Numbered from the stretch's first letter, positions 25,549 through 35,594 are shown. The stretch: DNA of 64,000 bases from Helicobacter enhydrae (GCF_001693335.1 NZ_CP016503.1:1488001-1552000), one strand, 5' to 3'. Program-made: numbers and translations. The notes: a model not told the origin generated them from the sequence alone.

Positions 25549-26649
25549 ATGGAAAAAGAACAAGTGTTATCTGCACTCAAGCAGATCAAATATCCAAAAT
25601 TTGAAAAAGACATCGTGAGCTTTGGTTTTGTCAAAGAAACAATCATCGAGCAAGGGAGGCTAAAGGTTTTTTTGGAGATCCCCTCTAGTGCAGATGAAGT
25701 GTCACAAACTTTACGCAAAGAGATTGTGGAATGTATGCAAAAGGTAGGTTTTGGAGAAGTTGAGGTAGAGATCAAAACCCCCAAAATCCAAGAGGCAAAA
25801 CCAAGCAAAAAAAACATCGCCTCCCAAATCAAACATTTCGTGATGGTGAGTTCGGGCAAGGGAGGGGTAGGCAAATCTACAAGCAGTGTGAATCTAGCAA
25901 TCGCTTTGGCACAAAGTGGCAAAAAAGTCGGTTTGCTGGATGCAGATATTTATGGACCCAATATCCCAAGAATGCTCGGACTAAATGGTGAAAAACCTCA
26001 AGTGGATGAAAAGCTCAAGAAGCTTATCCCTCTCAAAGCCTATGGGATTGAGATGATGAGTATGGGGGTGCTTTATGAAGAGGGGCAAAGTCTGATTTGG
26101 CGTGGTCCGATGATTATGCGTGCAGTGGAGCAACTTCTAAGCGATGTGCTTTGGAGTGAGCTAGATGTGCTAGTGATTGATATGCCTCCTGGCACTGGAG
26201 ATGCACAGCTGACTTTGGCACAAAGTGTGCCTGTGAGTGCTGGTATCACCGTGAGCACCCCACAAAGCGTGAGTCTAGATGATAGCACGAGAAGTTTGGA
26301 TATGTTCAATAAGCTCAATATCCCAATCGCAGGAATCATCGAAAATATGAGTGGCTTTATCTGCCCTGATTGCCAAAAGGAATATGATATTTTTGGCAAG
26401 GGGACGACTCAGGCATTGGCTGATAGCTTTGCTACGCGTGTGTTGGCACAAGTGCCGATTGAAATCCAAGTGCGTGAGGGTGGAGATGGTGGTAAGCCGA
26501 TCACATTTTTCCATCCACAAAGCAAGAGTGCTCAAGAGTATCTAAACGCTGCACGATTGTTGAGTGCATTTTTGGACAAAGTTGAAGCAAATGGAGGGGT
26601 GGATAACACATCTATCCAACCCACAAAAGATCACTCCCATTTACACTGA
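25549..26649 (+). CDS. mrp: Mrp/ApbC iron-sulfur cluster carrier ATPase
   Basis: 366 residues. The N-terminal MIP18/DUF59-like domain (1-90) is followed by a deviant Walker A P-loop [11 protein letters not shown] (about 101-111), the [14 protein letters not shown] switch and [21 protein letters not shown] pair near 271-274 in [12 protein letters not shown] binds the bridging cluster. It delivers Fe-S clusters in the cytoplasm. ATG 25549 has AAAGGA upstream; the frame opens 24 bases earlier. The C-terminus is histidine-bearing (KDHSHLH), a small oddity that could bind metal. Divergent from ispDF, as in C. jejuni. Confidence 0.94.
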   Translation: MEKEQVLSALKQIKYPKFEKDIVSFGFVKETIIEQGRLKVFLEIPSSADEVSQTLRKEIVECMQKVGFGEVEVEIKTPKIQEAKPSKKNIASQIKHFVMVSSGKGGVGKSTSSVNLAIALAQSGKKVGLLDADIYGPNIPRMLGLNGEKPQVDEKLKKLIPLKAYGIEMMSMGVLYEEGQSLIWRGPMIMRAVEQLLSDVLWSELDVLVIDMPPGTGDAQLTLAQSVPVSAGITVSTPQSVSLDDSTRSLDMFNKLNIPIAGIIENMSGFICPDCQKEYDIFGKGTTQALADSFATRVLAQVPIEIQVREGGDGGKPITFFHPQSKSAQEYLNAARLLSAFLDKVEANGGVDNTSIQPTKDHSHLH

Positions 26650-26664
26650 TCCCCCACTCAAGAA

Positions 26665-27732
26665 TCAGATCTGATTCTTGAGCTTGGCGAAGCAATAGAG
26701 TGTCACAGAGCACAAAACAATCATCGGAAGAAGTATCCCAAACTCCGGATAGATAATCCCACCAATGCTAAATTTGGAAACAGAAAAGAAAATCCCCCAG
26801 ATGACCAATGAAATCATAATGAGTTTGAAAGAGAGTAGAGATATCTTGATGTAACGCGGCAATGAGGGGATAAAATAGCCAAAGATAACAAGAGTGAGTG
26901 GCACAAAAAGGGGTATGAGAATCGCACTATAGAGAATGGCACGGATTTTTGTAGAATCAAGCCCTTGCTCCAAATGGATTTTGAGCGAATCGATGGCATC
27001 AATGATAGAAATCGTGGGCTTGTCTTTGAGAAAAGTATCCAAAACTTTTGGCTTGAAATTTTCTAGTATTTTCATACTCTCGACTTTTTTGAAGCTCAAA
27101 GCATTGGTTTGTGAGGAAAAAGTCGCACTAATCTGACCGATTTTTGCATTTTTGAGAATCCAAAATCTCCCATCAAACACCCCTGTCTCCGCTTGAATGA
27201 ATGATTTGAGACGCTGATTGTCAAGCGTGAAGATTTTGATATTTTTGGCTTGATTGAGGGAGGGGTATATTTTTTGGAAATAGATATAGTTGTGGTTGTG
27301 TTTGAGCAAAATGTCTTCTTGGGCATTGTTGAGAGAATTTTGATCGATAATGGCTTCTACGCGTTCTTGTGCATAGACAAACGAAGTCGCATTGAGTGCG
27401 ATATAGATACAAGAAATCAAGAGGCTCAAAACAAAAGGAGCCAAAAGTATTTGCCTTTTGGAAAAGCCAAGTGCCAACATTGCACCAAATTGATTGGATT
27501 TCAAAAAAGTGATGAGAAACAAAATGCCACCTAGCAATAGCGAGAGAGGGAGTGTGTAGTTGAGAGCATAAAGTGCGTCATTGAAGAAAAACAAAACAAT
27601 CAAGTTAGCCGAATCAGGGAATTTGTCAGCATACTTGATAGAATCTGCTCCGATGAAAAACGCCTCAAGTGCGACCAAAAGAATCAAAAAATATCTTAGA
27701 TAGTTTTTTGAGATAAACACAAAAGTTTTCAT
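26665..27732 (-). CDS. LptF/LptG family permease
   Basis: 355 residues. Three N-terminal helices (YLRYFLILLVALEAFFIGAD; LPLSLLLGGILFLITF; LLAPFVLSLLISCIYIALNA) are followed by a periplasmic beta-rich domain (about 120-260) and three C-terminal helices. This is the YjgP/YjgQ layout. With LptB it extracts lipopolysaccharide or lipooligosaccharide from the inner membrane. Whether it is LptF or LptG cannot be decided by eye. ATG 27732 overlaps the pth stop by four bases; the longer frame reads back into pth. The order rplY-pth-lptF/G matches HP1496-HP1498. Confidence 0.88.
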   Translation of the reverse strand: MKTFVFISKNYLRYFLILLVALEAFFIGADSIKYADKFPDSANLIVLFFFNDALYALNYTLPLSLLLGGILFLITFLKSNQFGAMLALGFSKRQILLAPFVLSLLISCIYIALNATSFVYAQERVEAIIDQNSLNNAQEDILLKHNHNYIYFQKIYPSLNQAKNIKIFTLDNQRLKSFIQAETGVFDGRFWILKNAKIGQISATFSSQTNALSFKKVESMKILENFKPKVLDTFLKDKPTISIIDAIDSLKIHLEQGLDSTKIRAILYSAILIPLFVPLTLVIFGYFIPSLPRYIKISLLSFKLIMISLVIWGIFFSVSKFSIGGIIYPEFGILLPMIVLCSVTLYCFAKLKNQI

Positions 27733-28286
27733 TGATTGGGCTTGGTTTTGATTTGGAAGAAGTTTTGCAAACGCATTAGATCTTGGTGCAACACAAAATC
27801 CATCGAGGCTTTGACACAATGAGTGATCAGTTCTGTGGGATATTGTTCAAAATCTCCCAAAACATACGGAATGATTGCTTGATTGTCGATGGGTCTTCCA
27901 ATCCCACATCTTGCACGATAGTAATCATTTCCACACATCAAATCAATCGAACGCAAACCATTGTGCCCACCATTTCCCCCTCCTTTTTTGAAGCGTAGAT
28001 TCCCATAGGGCAAATCCAAATCATCATAAATCACAAAGAGCTCTTGTGTTTTATAGAATCGTTGCACAGCCAACACAGCTTCACCAGAGGTATTCATAAA
28101 GGTTTGGGGTTTGCACAAAATATAATTTGGGGTGATTGCAAGATGAGCGTGGAGTTTTTTGTGAGCTTCAAAAGTGAGATTGAGCTCTTGAGCCAAACGA
28201 TCTATAGCCAAAAATCCGATATTGTGGCGATTGTTGGCATATTGTGAGCCGGGATTGCCCAGCCCAACGATAAGGAGTTTTTGCAT
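27729..28286 (-). CDS. pth: Peptidyl-tRNA hydrolase
   Basis: 185 residues, usual length. The catalytic His and its surroundings are clear (LVGLGNPGSQYANNRHNIGF), with CKPQTFMNTSGEAV and YDDLDLPYG, then GNGGHNGLRSI. It releases peptides from stalled peptidyl-tRNA in the cytoplasm. Its start touches the rplY stop (28286 shared) and its stop overlaps the lptF/G start by four bases, so the three are translationally coupled. Confidence 0.96.
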   Translation of the reverse strand: MQKLLIVGLGNPGSQYANNRHNIGFLAIDRLAQELNLTFEAHKKLHAHLAITPNYILCKPQTFMNTSGEAVLAVQRFYKTQELFVIYDDLDLPYGNLRFKKGGGNGGHNGLRSIDLMCGNDYYRARCGIGRPIDNQAIIPYVLGDFEQYPTELITHCVKASMDFVLHQDLMRLQNFFQIKTKPNQ

Positions 28287-28822
28287 TATTTAGCTTTGAT
28301 GACTCCCACAACAGCTACAGAATCTTTTTCGATGATTTTTACACCTTGGTGAGATGGCAAATCTCTGATGAGAATAGCATCGCCCACATCAAGATCGCTT
28401 ACATCCAAATCATAAAAGTTTGGAAGATTTTCAGGAGCAGATTGCACTTGAATGCGTTTCTTGGAAATCATCAAAACGCCTTTGTTTTTGAGACCTTTTG
28501 CACTTCCGTGAGTTTTGACAGGGATTTTGTATTTGGATACAACGCCCTCTTGTGCCATCATCAAATCCACATGTAACAAGTCATTGCTTACAGGATCTTT
28601 TTGATATTCTTGCACGACTACTTTGATTTCTTGACCACCGACTTTGACAGGGAAGATGAGGGTTTCTTTGGATTTGACAGCTTTGATAAAATCATTGCGT
28701 TTGAAAGCACAATGGATGTTTTGTTGCCCTTTTCCATAAATGTTGGCAATTAGATAACCATCATTCTTTAATGCTTTTGCATTAGATTTTGAAATACTCT
28801 CTCTAATTTGTCCTTCTAACAT
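28286..28822 (-). CDS. rplY: 50S ribosomal protein L25 / general stress protein Ctc
   Basis: 178 residues. The N-terminal L25 domain binds 5S rRNA ([31 protein letters not shown]). The C-terminal beta domain of the longer Ctc/TL5 form follows (VPV-like [33 protein letters not shown]). First gene of the rplY-pth-lptF/G operon. ATG 28822 has AAAGGAT upstream and a TATAAT box 35 bases further. Confidence 0.94.
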   Translation of the reverse strand: MLEGQIRESISKSNAKALKNDGYLIANIYGKGQQNIHCAFKRNDFIKAVKSKETLIFPVKVGGQEIKVVVQEYQKDPVSNDLLHVDLMMAQEGVVSKYKIPVKTHGSAKGLKNKGVLMISKKRIQVQSAPENLPNFYDLDVSDLDVGDAILIRDLPSHQGVKIIEKDSVAVVGVIKAK

Positions 28823-28856
28823 TACATATCCTTTAAATAGTGAAATTAAGTCTGCA

Positions 28857-28862
28857 ATTATA
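28857..28862 (-). promoter_or_regulatory. Probable -10 box of rplY
   Basis: TATAAT read on the minus strand, 34 bases before the rplY ATG, preceded by TTTATAA-rich sequence. Confidence 0.45.
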
Positions 28863-29055
28863 AACTCAAAAAACTTAGTTTATGTTTATTTTTGTATTTT
28901 TGTTGGTGCCCCGATGGCTTATGGAGCGAAAACTCAAGCTGATAGATTGTATTTGGTGGCAAAACCAAAAGTGAAGGTATTGATTTGTGTTAAAATTTTC
29001 AAATCAATTTTAGCTTATTGTTTTAGGGCGTTTAGAGAACAAATAGGGATTTGGA

Positions 29056-30378
29056 GTGAGGCAAGTGGAGGCAATTTATAAAACTTTTTTTGAACCGCTT
29101 TTAAAAGATGATGAAGACAAGATTTTACAACTGCGTCAATCGATGCTTCTAAGAAAAGGCATTCGGTATTTTGATTTTACGGCTTCAGGACTTGCTTCAA
29201 AGATCATCAACAAACGCTTGAAGAGTTTTTTGCCTTATTATGCAAATACGCATTCTCTGGCTTCAACCAATGCAATCATTACGACACAAATGTATCAAAT
29301 GGCAAAAGAAAAGATTAGAGAGGCGTTGGGGCTAGAAAAAGACTTTGTGATTTTGAGCGTGGGGAGTGGGGCGACTGCAGCGATCAAAATGTTTCAAGAG
29401 ATTATGGGGATTTATATCCCACCCAAAACAAAACAAAGGATCCCTCTCTCTTTGCTTCAGGATTTGCCACAAGTGTTTGTGGGTCCTTATGAACATCATT
29501 CCAATGAAATTAGCTTCCGCGAGGGCTTGTGCCAAACCACTCGCATTCCCCTCAATAATGCAGGTTTGTTTGATTTAGAATCACTCAAAACCCAAGTAGC
29601 TCACGCTCACAATCTTTTGATTGGGTCTTTTAATCTTGCCTCCAATGTCACAGGCTTGATCACGCCTTATGAAGAGGTTTCAGAGATTTTGCGTCAAAAA
29701 GGTGGGATCATTGCTTTTGATATGGCTTCTAGCGCACCTTATATGAATATCCCTAGTCATTTATTTGATGCTTGTTATGTTTCTCCGCACAAATTTTTGG
29801 GTGGCATAGGAAGTTGTGGGATTTTGGCAATAAGAGAAAAGCTTGTAGATACTGATTTGCCTCCGACTTTTGCAGGGGGAGGGACGATCAAAAACTCTAA
29901 TCGTTTGATTCATTCTTATTTGGAGGATATAGGGCAACGCCAAGAAGCAGGCACACCCCCTGTCCTCCAAACTCTGATTGCTAGTTTGTCCTTTGCGTTG
30001 CGTAATGAAGTGGGATTAGGATTGATTGCTCAGCGTGAGCATATTTTGACACAAAGTTTGATTTATGAGCTCAAGCAGATTCCTGCGACTACGATTTATG
30101 GTAACCTCGATGTCAGGCGTTTGGGTGCTGTTGCATTCAATGTTGGGGGTATCCACCCTCACACATTGGCAGAAGAGTTGAGTGTGAAGTATGGCATACA
30201 GGTGCGTTCTGGTTGTTCTTGTGCAGGTCCTTATGGTTGTGATTTGTTTGGTTTGAACGATGAGCTCAAAGACAAGCCTAATTGGCTTAGAGTAAGTGTG
30301 CATTATACGCACACCCTTGCTGATATTGAGTATTTTGTCGAATCTCTCAAAAAAGCGATTAAGAGTTTGCGTGGCTAG
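29056..30378 (+). CDS. Class V aminotransferase (NifS/SufS-like)
   Basis: 440 residues. PLP-dependent fold with the lysine in ACYVSPHKFLGGIGSCG and the ASNVTGLITPYEEV substrate loop. The C-terminus has VRSGCSCAGPYGC, where a cysteine desulfurase would carry its reactive Cys. Similar to H. pylori HP0405, once called NifS-like; whether it desulfurates cysteine or acts on another amino acid is open. GTG 29056 (AGGG upstream) or GTG 29065 (GGAG eight bases upstream) are both possible starts. The next gene begins eight bases before its stop. Confidence 0.8.
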   Translation: MRQVEAIYKTFFEPLLKDDEDKILQLRQSMLLRKGIRYFDFTASGLASKIINKRLKSFLPYYANTHSLASTNAIITTQMYQMAKEKIREALGLEKDFVILSVGSGATAAIKMFQEIMGIYIPPKTKQRIPLSLLQDLPQVFVGPYEHHSNEISFREGLCQTTRIPLNNAGLFDLESLKTQVAHAHNLLIGSFNLASNVTGLITPYEEVSEILRQKGGIIAFDMASSAPYMNIPSHLFDACYVSPHKFLGGIGSCGILAIREKLVDTDLPPTFAGGGTIKNSNRLIHSYLEDIGQRQEAGTPPVLQTLIASLSFALRNEVGLGLIAQREHILTQSLIYELKQIPATTIYGNLDVRRLGAVAFNVGGIHPHTLAEELSVKYGIQVRSGCSCAGPYGCDLFGLNDELKDKPNWLRVSVHYTHTLADIEYFVESLKKAIKSLRG

Positions 30379-31507
30379 AATCTTTCTGATTTTATTTGCT
30401 CCTTTTGTGCTTTGGGCATTGGGGTTTGCACCGATGGGTGGCATACCAAGCTCTATTGGAGGCACGGGAGTTGCGGTGCGTAGTGGTGCGTGGGGGCTTT
30501 ATTATAATCCTGCATTGCTCTCAAGCGATCCACGAAGTAAGTTTGGCTATAGTGCGGGTTTTTGGATCACAAAAAGCAATATCAACAAATTTTTGAGCTT
30601 AGGACCTTTGAGTGGGGGGCAGGAGATAGAGGCGGCACTTGATGAGCTCAGCAATGGCAAAGCGTCAATGCAGGTACCGATGGGATTTGTGGTGCAGATG
30701 GGCGATATTAATGTTGTGCAAAAAACAGCACAAGAAGACCAATATGGGCGTTTGGTGTATATGGAGGACAAAATCCCTATCGGTGTTTTTGCAATGGGGG
30801 CATTTGCTGTCTCTGAGAGTGGTGTGCATTTTGCCAAAGTGAGCAATACTCTTTTTGAGATGCAACAAGTTGGAGTTTCTTTGCTTGAGCTTCCGTTTGG
30901 CTATGCTTATGAAGTTGTGACAGATGGGGGGAGATTTGATTTTGGTGTGGCGTTGAAGTATATGCGTGCAGCGGTATCTGTTGAGCAAAAAATTGCTTCT
31001 GCCTTGGAGGGTTTTGCTTTTGAAACGCCTGATTTTTTGAATGGCAAACTTGCACAATCTTTTGGAGTGGATCTTGGCTTTTTGTATTCTTATAAGGATT
31101 TTCATTTGGGTTTGACTGCCAAAAATGTCAATTTCCCTAGATTCAAGTTGGCAGATTCTACTGCCCAAATGCTCCCTAGTGTGCGTGTTGGCACAAGCTA
31201 TGAGTTTTTGGAAAATTATACTTTTGCCTTGGATGCAGATGTGTTGCCTGATCAGTCTTTTGGAATGCCAAGGACGCAATATGTGAGTCTAGGGTTTTTG
31301 GGTGAATATCGATATGGTGGCTTTGGCGTTGGTGCTTGTGTGGATATTTTTGATGTATGGGGTTCCAAAATAAGCGTTGGTGGGAATTTGCTAGGTTTGA
31401 TACAAATCATAGGAGAGCTTGGAATCAATTTTGCAAAAGTCGGAGGCAGGGATTTATATTTTCCAACAAATTTTGGATTGAAAGTGGGTGGGAGCTTCAG
31501 CTTCTAG
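30371..31507 (+). CDS. TraF-like / FadL-family outer membrane protein
   Basis: 378 residues from GTG 30371, which overlaps the previous stop by eight bases and has AAGAG upstream; the longer frame (from 30296) reads inside the aminotransferase gene. A leader ([17 protein letters not shown]) is followed by [24 protein letters not shown], the signature of the PF13729 TraF-like/OmpP1 barrel group. Many amphipathic strands end in a C-terminal Phe ([10 protein letters not shown]). These are outer membrane beta-barrels, some of which transport hydrophobic compounds; the name TraF does not imply conjugation. It converges with pyrB, overlapping by 11 bases. Confidence 0.8.
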   Translation: MARIFLILFAPFVLWALGFAPMGGIPSSIGGTGVAVRSGAWGLYYNPALLSSDPRSKFGYSAGFWITKSNINKFLSLGPLSGGQEIEAALDELSNGKASMQVPMGFVVQMGDINVVQKTAQEDQYGRLVYMEDKIPIGVFAMGAFAVSESGVHFAKVSNTLFEMQQVGVSLLELPFGYAYEVVTDGGRFDFGVALKYMRAAVSVEQKIASALEGFAFETPDFLNGKLAQSFGVDLGFLYSYKDFHLGLTAKNVNFPRFKLADSTAQMLPSVRVGTSYEFLENYTFALDADVLPDQSFGMPRTQYVSLGFLGEYRYGGFGVGACVDIFDVWGSKISVGGNLLGLIQIIGELGINFAKVGGRDLYFPTNFGLKVGGSFSF

Positions 31508-32375
31508 CGTTGATCAAAAAATCTAGCACAGCCATTCTGACAAAAACCCCATTTTCTACTTGTTGCAAGACTTTACATCTTGCATCTTCCAAAACAGAAT
31601 CTGAAATATCGATATTGCGATGCACGGGTCCGGGATGGAGAATGATGGTCTGATGTTGTTGTAGCAAATCGCTTGTGATACAAAAATCACTCGCATAATC
31701 TTGCAGACTGCCATAGACTTGACGCGAATGTCTCTCTGTCTGCGTTCTCAAGCTAATGATGGCATCGCATTGCTTGATGGCTTCTCTGAGATTGTGGGTT
31801 TTGGGAAGATTGATAGGAGGCATAAAATGTGGGGGGGCAATGAGGAGAAGCTTTGCCCCAAAGCGTGGGAGTAGGGCGATGTTGCTATTGGCAACTCTTG
31901 AGTTTTTGATGTCTCCTATGATGCCGATTGTTTTGTTTGCCAAAGTGCCAAAATGCTCCAAAAGTGTCATCAAATCAAGCAACGCTTGAGTGGGGTGAGA
32001 ATGTGCACCATCGCCTCCATTGATGATTGGGCAAGAGACTTTTGGAATGAGAAAGTATCCTGAACCTGCATCACTATGGCGTATGATGATTGCATTGGGT
32101 TGCATTGCGTTGAGGTTGGCTGCTGTATCTCTTAGCGTCTCGCCCTTGGAAGTTGAGCTTTTGGCGACATCTAGGCGAATGATTGAGGCACCTAGATTCT
32201 TTCCTGCGATCTCAAAACTACTTAGAGTGCGTGTGGAGTTTTCAAAAAATGCTGTGATGATTTTTTTGTTTTCTAGACTTTTGTGGATAATGCCTTGTTT
32301 GTATTGTTTGGCTGTGTCCAAAATCTTTTCAATTTCTTTATTGTCTAAATCATTGATGTGGATTAGATGTCGCAT
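31497..32375 (-). CDS. pyrB: Aspartate carbamoyltransferase catalytic subunit
   Basis: 292 residues. Carbamoyl-phosphate site [13 protein letters not shown], aspartate-loop region [14 protein letters not shown], and [15 protein letters not shown] are present. It makes carbamoyl-aspartate for pyrimidine synthesis in the cytoplasm. In the STRT motif the residue after the second T is Leu where many ATCases have Arg. ATG 32375 has GGGAG seven bases upstream; a TTG at 32387 is an alternative. A C7 run lies in the coding strand near 31827-31833. pyrB / lipoprotein / tlyA / ribF is the HP1084-HP1087 neighbourhood, with pyrB divergent. Confidence 0.94.
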   Translation of the reverse strand: MRHLIHINDLDNKEIEKILDTAKQYKQGIIHKSLENKKIITAFFENSTRTLSSFEIAGKNLGASIIRLDVAKSSTSKGETLRDTAANLNAMQPNAIIIRHSDAGSGYFLIPKVSCPIINGGDGAHSHPTQALLDLMTLLEHFGTLANKTIGIIGDIKNSRVANSNIALLPRFGAKLLLIAPPHFMPPINLPKTHNLREAIKQCDAIISLRTQTERHSRQVYGSLQDYASDFCITSDLLQQHQTIILHPGPVHRNIDISDSVLEDARCKVLQQVENGVFVRMAVLDFLINARS

Positions 32376-32472
32376 TTTATCTCCCAATAAAGTTCTGCCG
32401 CAATTCTATCAAAATGCAAAAAATGATTGTGGTGAAATGATGTTAGAATCAGCTCAAAAATTTAAGGAATGA

Positions 32473-32955
32473 TTGAAATTGAGATATGTCTTGTTGGGTT
32501 TTTGTATCTTTTGGGTTTTGGGTTGTAGCAATTTGAGTGATATGCGTTTCTCTCAAGGGTTTGCCAAAGAAAAGCAAATGCAATTGACACGCAAAGCCGA
32601 TGTTATCGTGGATGGACGCACGATAATGAGTGCCTTTTGTATTTATTTGAATGAATTGAAGCCTGATGTGTATCAAGGCGGGGAGTATTTTGTGGTGGAG
32701 CTCTCTTCGGAGGAAAAAGTCTCTGCCAAAGCGTTGAGGTTTTTGTTGTTTGATCAGCCTCCTGTGGAAGTCAAAGAGATCGTGAAAAATCCCAACCATT
32801 TGCAAGAATTCCAAAAACACAGCCAATGGAATCAGCTTTTTCTCGTGCGTTTTGCCCCTGTATGGCAAGCTGATATTCCAAAACTTGCCTTGCTTGTTGA
32901 GGTGGATAAGTTTGCAATGAAATTTGATTATAGTTATCGGATTAATCAGCGTTGA
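32473..32955 (+). CDS. Putative lipoprotein (HP1085-like)
   Basis: 160 residues. A leader, RYVLLGFCIFWVLGC, ends in a lipobox-type cysteine at about residue 18, so the mature protein would be acylated (Lnt is encoded at 17871). The remainder, with KALRFLLFDQPPVEVKEIVKN and WNQLFLVRFAPV, is not a domain I recognise. The start is TTG 32473 with AAGGAA upstream. Its stop overlaps the tlyA start by four bases. H. pylori has a gene of the same size in the same place. Function unknown. Confidence 0.78.
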   Translation: MKLRYVLLGFCIFWVLGCSNLSDMRFSQGFAKEKQMQLTRKADVIVDGRTIMSAFCIYLNELKPDVYQGGEYFVVELSSEEKVSAKALRFLLFDQPPVEVKEIVKNPNHLQEFQKHSQWNQLFLVRFAPVWQADIPKLALLVEVDKFAMKFDYSYRINQR

Positions 32956-33659
32956 GAATCGATTGTTATCTCCTTCATAATGGACATGCCTCAAGTCGCC
33001 AAAAAGCTCAAGAGTTGATTGCGATGGGCTGTGTTTGGGTGAATTCTAAGCCTTGCGACAAAAACTCTCTGTTGGTGGCACAGGGGGATTGTGTGGAGGT
33101 TGTGAGGCATAAACAATGGGTTTCTCGTGCTGGATACAAATTGGATGGATTTTTGAAAACCCATGCGATTGAGCTTGAGGGTCAGCGTGTGCTAGATATT
33201 GGATCAAGCACTGGGGGGTTTAGTGAGGTGTTGCTTGAATATGGAGCGAGGGAAATCACTTGCGTTGATGTGGGAAGTTCGCAACTTCACCCTACATTGA
33301 GAGGCGATCCAAGAATCATCGTCTGTGAAAATCAAGATATTCGCGATTTTGTCGCAGAGAGTTTTGATTTTGTGGTGTGCGATGTTTCTTTTATCTCTTT
33401 GAGATTGTTGCTTGATAAAATTTTTAGTCTTACTTCCAAAGAGTGCTTATTGCTTTTCAAGCCACAATTTGAGGTGGGCAAAAATATCAAAAGGGACAAA
33501 AAAGGAGTGATCAAAGACTTGAGTGCTGTATCAAAGGCTTTGGAGGAGTTTTTGCAACTAGTGCGATATAAGGGCTTTGGCGTCCTTGCTTGTGAAAAAA
33601 GTTTGATTGAAGGTAAAAATGGCAATGAAGAATATTTCATCTATCTCTCCAAATCCTAG
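32952..33659 (+). CDS. tlyA: TlyA family rRNA 2'-O-methyltransferase / haemolysin homologue
   Basis: 235 residues. The N-terminal S4 RNA-binding domain (RIDCYLLHNGHASSRQKAQELIAMGCVWVN) is followed by an FtsJ/RrmJ-type methyltransferase with the SAM motif LDIGSSTGGFSEVLLE, then VDVGSSQLHP and FVVCDVSFISLRLLL. TlyA methylates 16S and/or 23S rRNA at cytidine 2'-OH. Starts at TTG 32952, overlapping the lipoprotein gene by four bases. ribF starts inside its last 41 bases. Confidence 0.93.
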   Translation: MRIDCYLLHNGHASSRQKAQELIAMGCVWVNSKPCDKNSLLVAQGDCVEVVRHKQWVSRAGYKLDGFLKTHAIELEGQRVLDIGSSTGGFSEVLLEYGAREITCVDVGSSQLHPTLRGDPRIIVCENQDIRDFVAESFDFVVCDVSFISLRLLLDKIFSLTSKECLLLFKPQFEVGKNIKRDKKGVIKDLSAVSKALEEFLQLVRYKGFGVLACEKSLIEGKNGNEEYFIYLSKS

Positions 33660-34506
33660 TGTGCATTGTATTGGGATCGGCAAATTTGACGGATTCCATT
33701 TGGCACATCTTGAGATTTTTAAACGCGTTTTGCAAAGCAATGCAGGAACGATTGTGTTTATCACACCAAAGACAAAAAGGCGTTTATTGACACCTAATCC
33801 CAAAGGGCTTTTGTGTGATTTTTTTGATTGTGCCATAGCACAAAATGCCATTTGCCTACCTTTGAATCAGATTGAGTATATGGATTGTGATGCTTTTGTG
33901 GAGTTGCTCAAAAGGATTTTTCCTGCATTGCAAAAGATTGTGGTGGGGTATGATTTTCGGTTTGGCAAAGATAGGGCACATTCTATCAATGAGCTTGAAG
34001 CATATTTTGAAGTTGAAGTGGTTGAGCAGATGTTGCAAGATGGTGTGCCGATCCACTCACAAAGGATTATTAAGAATCTTGAGATGGGCGAAATTGAAGT
34101 AGCAAATCGCCTGCTTGGGCGTGAATATATGATTGGGGGTGAGGTGATCTCTGGGCAGGGTAGGGGTGCATTGGAGTTTGTCCCAACGCTGAATCTGAAA
34201 TGTGAGAAGTATGTATTGCCCCAAAGCGGAGTGTATGCGACTTGGAGTGAGTGGGGGGGGGTGAAGTATCCAAGCGTGAGTTTTTTGGGACATCGCATAA
34301 GCACAGATGGTGAGTATGCAGTCGAGACGCATGTTTTGGATCGTGTATTGTCCTGCCAACCCAAAGACATCAAAATCTTTTTGGTGCAAAAAATACGGGA
34401 GAATCAAAGGTTTGAAAATCTTTCTATGCTCAAAGCAAGAATTTTGGAAGATATAAAGGAAGCTGGAGAGATTTTGAGTGATCAGACACTTCCCCAAGGG
34501 AAGTAA
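33619..34506 (+). CDS. ribF: Bifunctional riboflavin kinase / FAD synthetase
   Basis: 295 residues. N-terminal FMN adenylyltransferase domain with GIGKFDGFHLAH and VVGYDFRFGKDRA. C-terminal riboflavin kinase domain with LLGREYMIGGEVISGQGRG and FVPTLNLKCEKYVLP, then GVYAT. It makes FMN and FAD from riboflavin. ATG 33619 is five bases from AAGG and overlaps tlyA by 41 bases; ATG 33625 is possible. Nine consecutive G (34253-34261) lie in the kinase domain at about codon 212; slippage would truncate the kinase domain only. Confidence 0.92.
   Translation: MAMKNISSISPNPSVHCIGIGKFDGFHLAHLEIFKRVLQSNAGTIVFITPKTKRRLLTPNPKGLLCDFFDCAIAQNAICLPLNQIEYMDCDAFVELLKRIFPALQKIVVGYDFRFGKDRAHSINELEAYFEVEVVEQMLQDGVPIHSQRIIKNLEMGEIEVANRLLGREYMIGGEVISGQGRGALEFVPTLNLKCEKYVLPQSGVYATWSEWGGVKYPSVSFLGHRISTDGEYAVETHVLDRVLSCQPKDIKIFLVQKIRENQRFENLSMLKARILEDIKEAGEILSDQTLPQGK
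34253..34261 (+). repeat. Homopolymer of nine G inside ribF
   Basis: Codons TGG-GGG-GGG-GTG at residues 212-215. G runs of this length are used as phase-variation switches in Helicobacter and Campylobacter surface genes; here it is in a housekeeping enzyme. Longest G or C run I noticed in the window. Confidence 0.85.
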
Positions 34507-34512
34507 ATCTGA

Positions 34513-35550
34513 TTATTCTCCCGGGAAGTGGTTTGGATTTTTCCAAGGACCATATTTAACCTTGATGTATTGCTTAGGATCAAGCTGTTGTTGTGGTGAA
34601 GCAAAATACTCAGGCTTGAGAGAAGGTGATTTGTTGTAAGCTGTGTCAAGTCCTGCACGATTTTCTGTGGTCAAGATAGGCAATCTTACAAAACCTGTAT
34701 TGAGATATGCTGCGACATCAAGAGCCTCGCCTGGTGAAAGAATAGGTTGATCAGCACTTGCTCCAAAAGGCATTGCGGAATGCAAGAATCTTGCCAAAAC
34801 AGGAATCATTGCCATATGCCCACCATCTGGCCAAATAAGAAGTGATGGATAAAGATGTCCCCCACCTTGCTCATAGTTGTCGTTTTTGATACCTTTGCCA
34901 TCTGCTCCGTGGCAACTTGCACATTGATTTGTAAAAATCTCCTTACCTTTTACAGGATCTGCAGGACGATTTGGGAAATCCATTTTTGCCAAGAAGCTAC
35001 CTTCAAGACGCACACCATCTTTGATTTTGTAAGCTTTTTTGAGCCATTTGAAATAAGCAAGAATTGCTTTCATTTCTTTTGAATCATTGGGGAACTTGTG
35101 CGAATTTGTGCCTCCCATACCGCGAATCCTGTCTTCAACAGAAATGATTTTCATTGTCTCAATGTCAAGCAATGGGTAGGTATTGATCGTATTGATAAAT
35201 GGCAAAACATATTTTTTGGTCCCGGGGAGTCCATTGCCGTCGTTTTCCATATGACAAGCCGTGCAATTCACATTGTTGTTTGTCATTTTGAGCTTACCTT
35301 TGGGTCCCAAAGTGCTTTCTGTTTGTGAAAGGAGCTTGATTCCATAGCGGATGAGATCTCCTTCTTTGCCTTTGGGCACATCTTTGATACTCAAATTCAT
35401 TTCTGGCCATTTTTGCAATGGTCTTTTGGAATATTCTTTGAAATACTCCACGCCTTGTTGGTCAGTCAAAACATCACCAACTTTGTAGTTTGGTTTTGCC
35501 TGTATTGCGACAAAACCCAATAATGCAACGAGTGATAATCGAGCAATCAT
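34513..35550 (-). CDS. TsdA-like dihaem cytochrome c, copy 1
   Basis: 345 residues with a signal peptide (IARLSLVALLGFVAIQA). Two haem-c motifs, NCTACH (N-terminal domain) and QCASCH (after NRPADPVKGKEIF). The surrounding pattern (RYG..L..QTESTLGPKG, DSKEMKAILAYFKWL, NRPADPVKGKE, DVAAYLNTGFVR) resembles thiosulfate dehydrogenase TsdA. However, the TsdA segment with the haem-1 Cys ligand (RINGCM type) reads RIRGMGGT, without cysteine. Periplasmic electron transfer is certain; thiosulfate as substrate is not. ATG 35550 follows AGGATA. More than 80% identical to the next gene. Confidence 0.85.
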   Translation of the reverse strand: MIARLSLVALLGFVAIQAKPNYKVGDVLTDQQGVEYFKEYSKRPLQKWPEMNLSIKDVPKGKEGDLIRYGIKLLSQTESTLGPKGKLKMTNNNVNCTACHMENDGNGLPGTKKYVLPFINTINTYPLLDIETMKIISVEDRIRGMGGTNSHKFPNDSKEMKAILAYFKWLKKAYKIKDGVRLEGSFLAKMDFPNRPADPVKGKEIFTNQCASCHGADGKGIKNDNYEQGGGHLYPSLLIWPDGGHMAMIPVLARFLHSAMPFGASADQPILSPGEALDVAAYLNTGFVRLPILTTENRAGLDTAYNKSPSLKPEYFASPQQQLDPKQYIKVKYGPWKNPNHFPGE

Positions 35551-35588
35551 CGTATATCCTTTTTGAGTTGAAATTAAAAAGCACGGGT

Positions 35589-35594
35589 ATTGTA
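35589..35594 (-). promoter_or_regulatory. Probable -10 box of cytochrome copy 1
   Basis: Minus strand reads TTTTATACTACAATACC; TACAAT lies 39 bases before the ATG at 35550. Confidence 0.4.

Noticed and set aside
30371-31507. Conjugation gene because of the TraF-like label
   Set aside because: The PF13729-type barrel is widespread in genomes without conjugation systems, and no other transfer genes are present.
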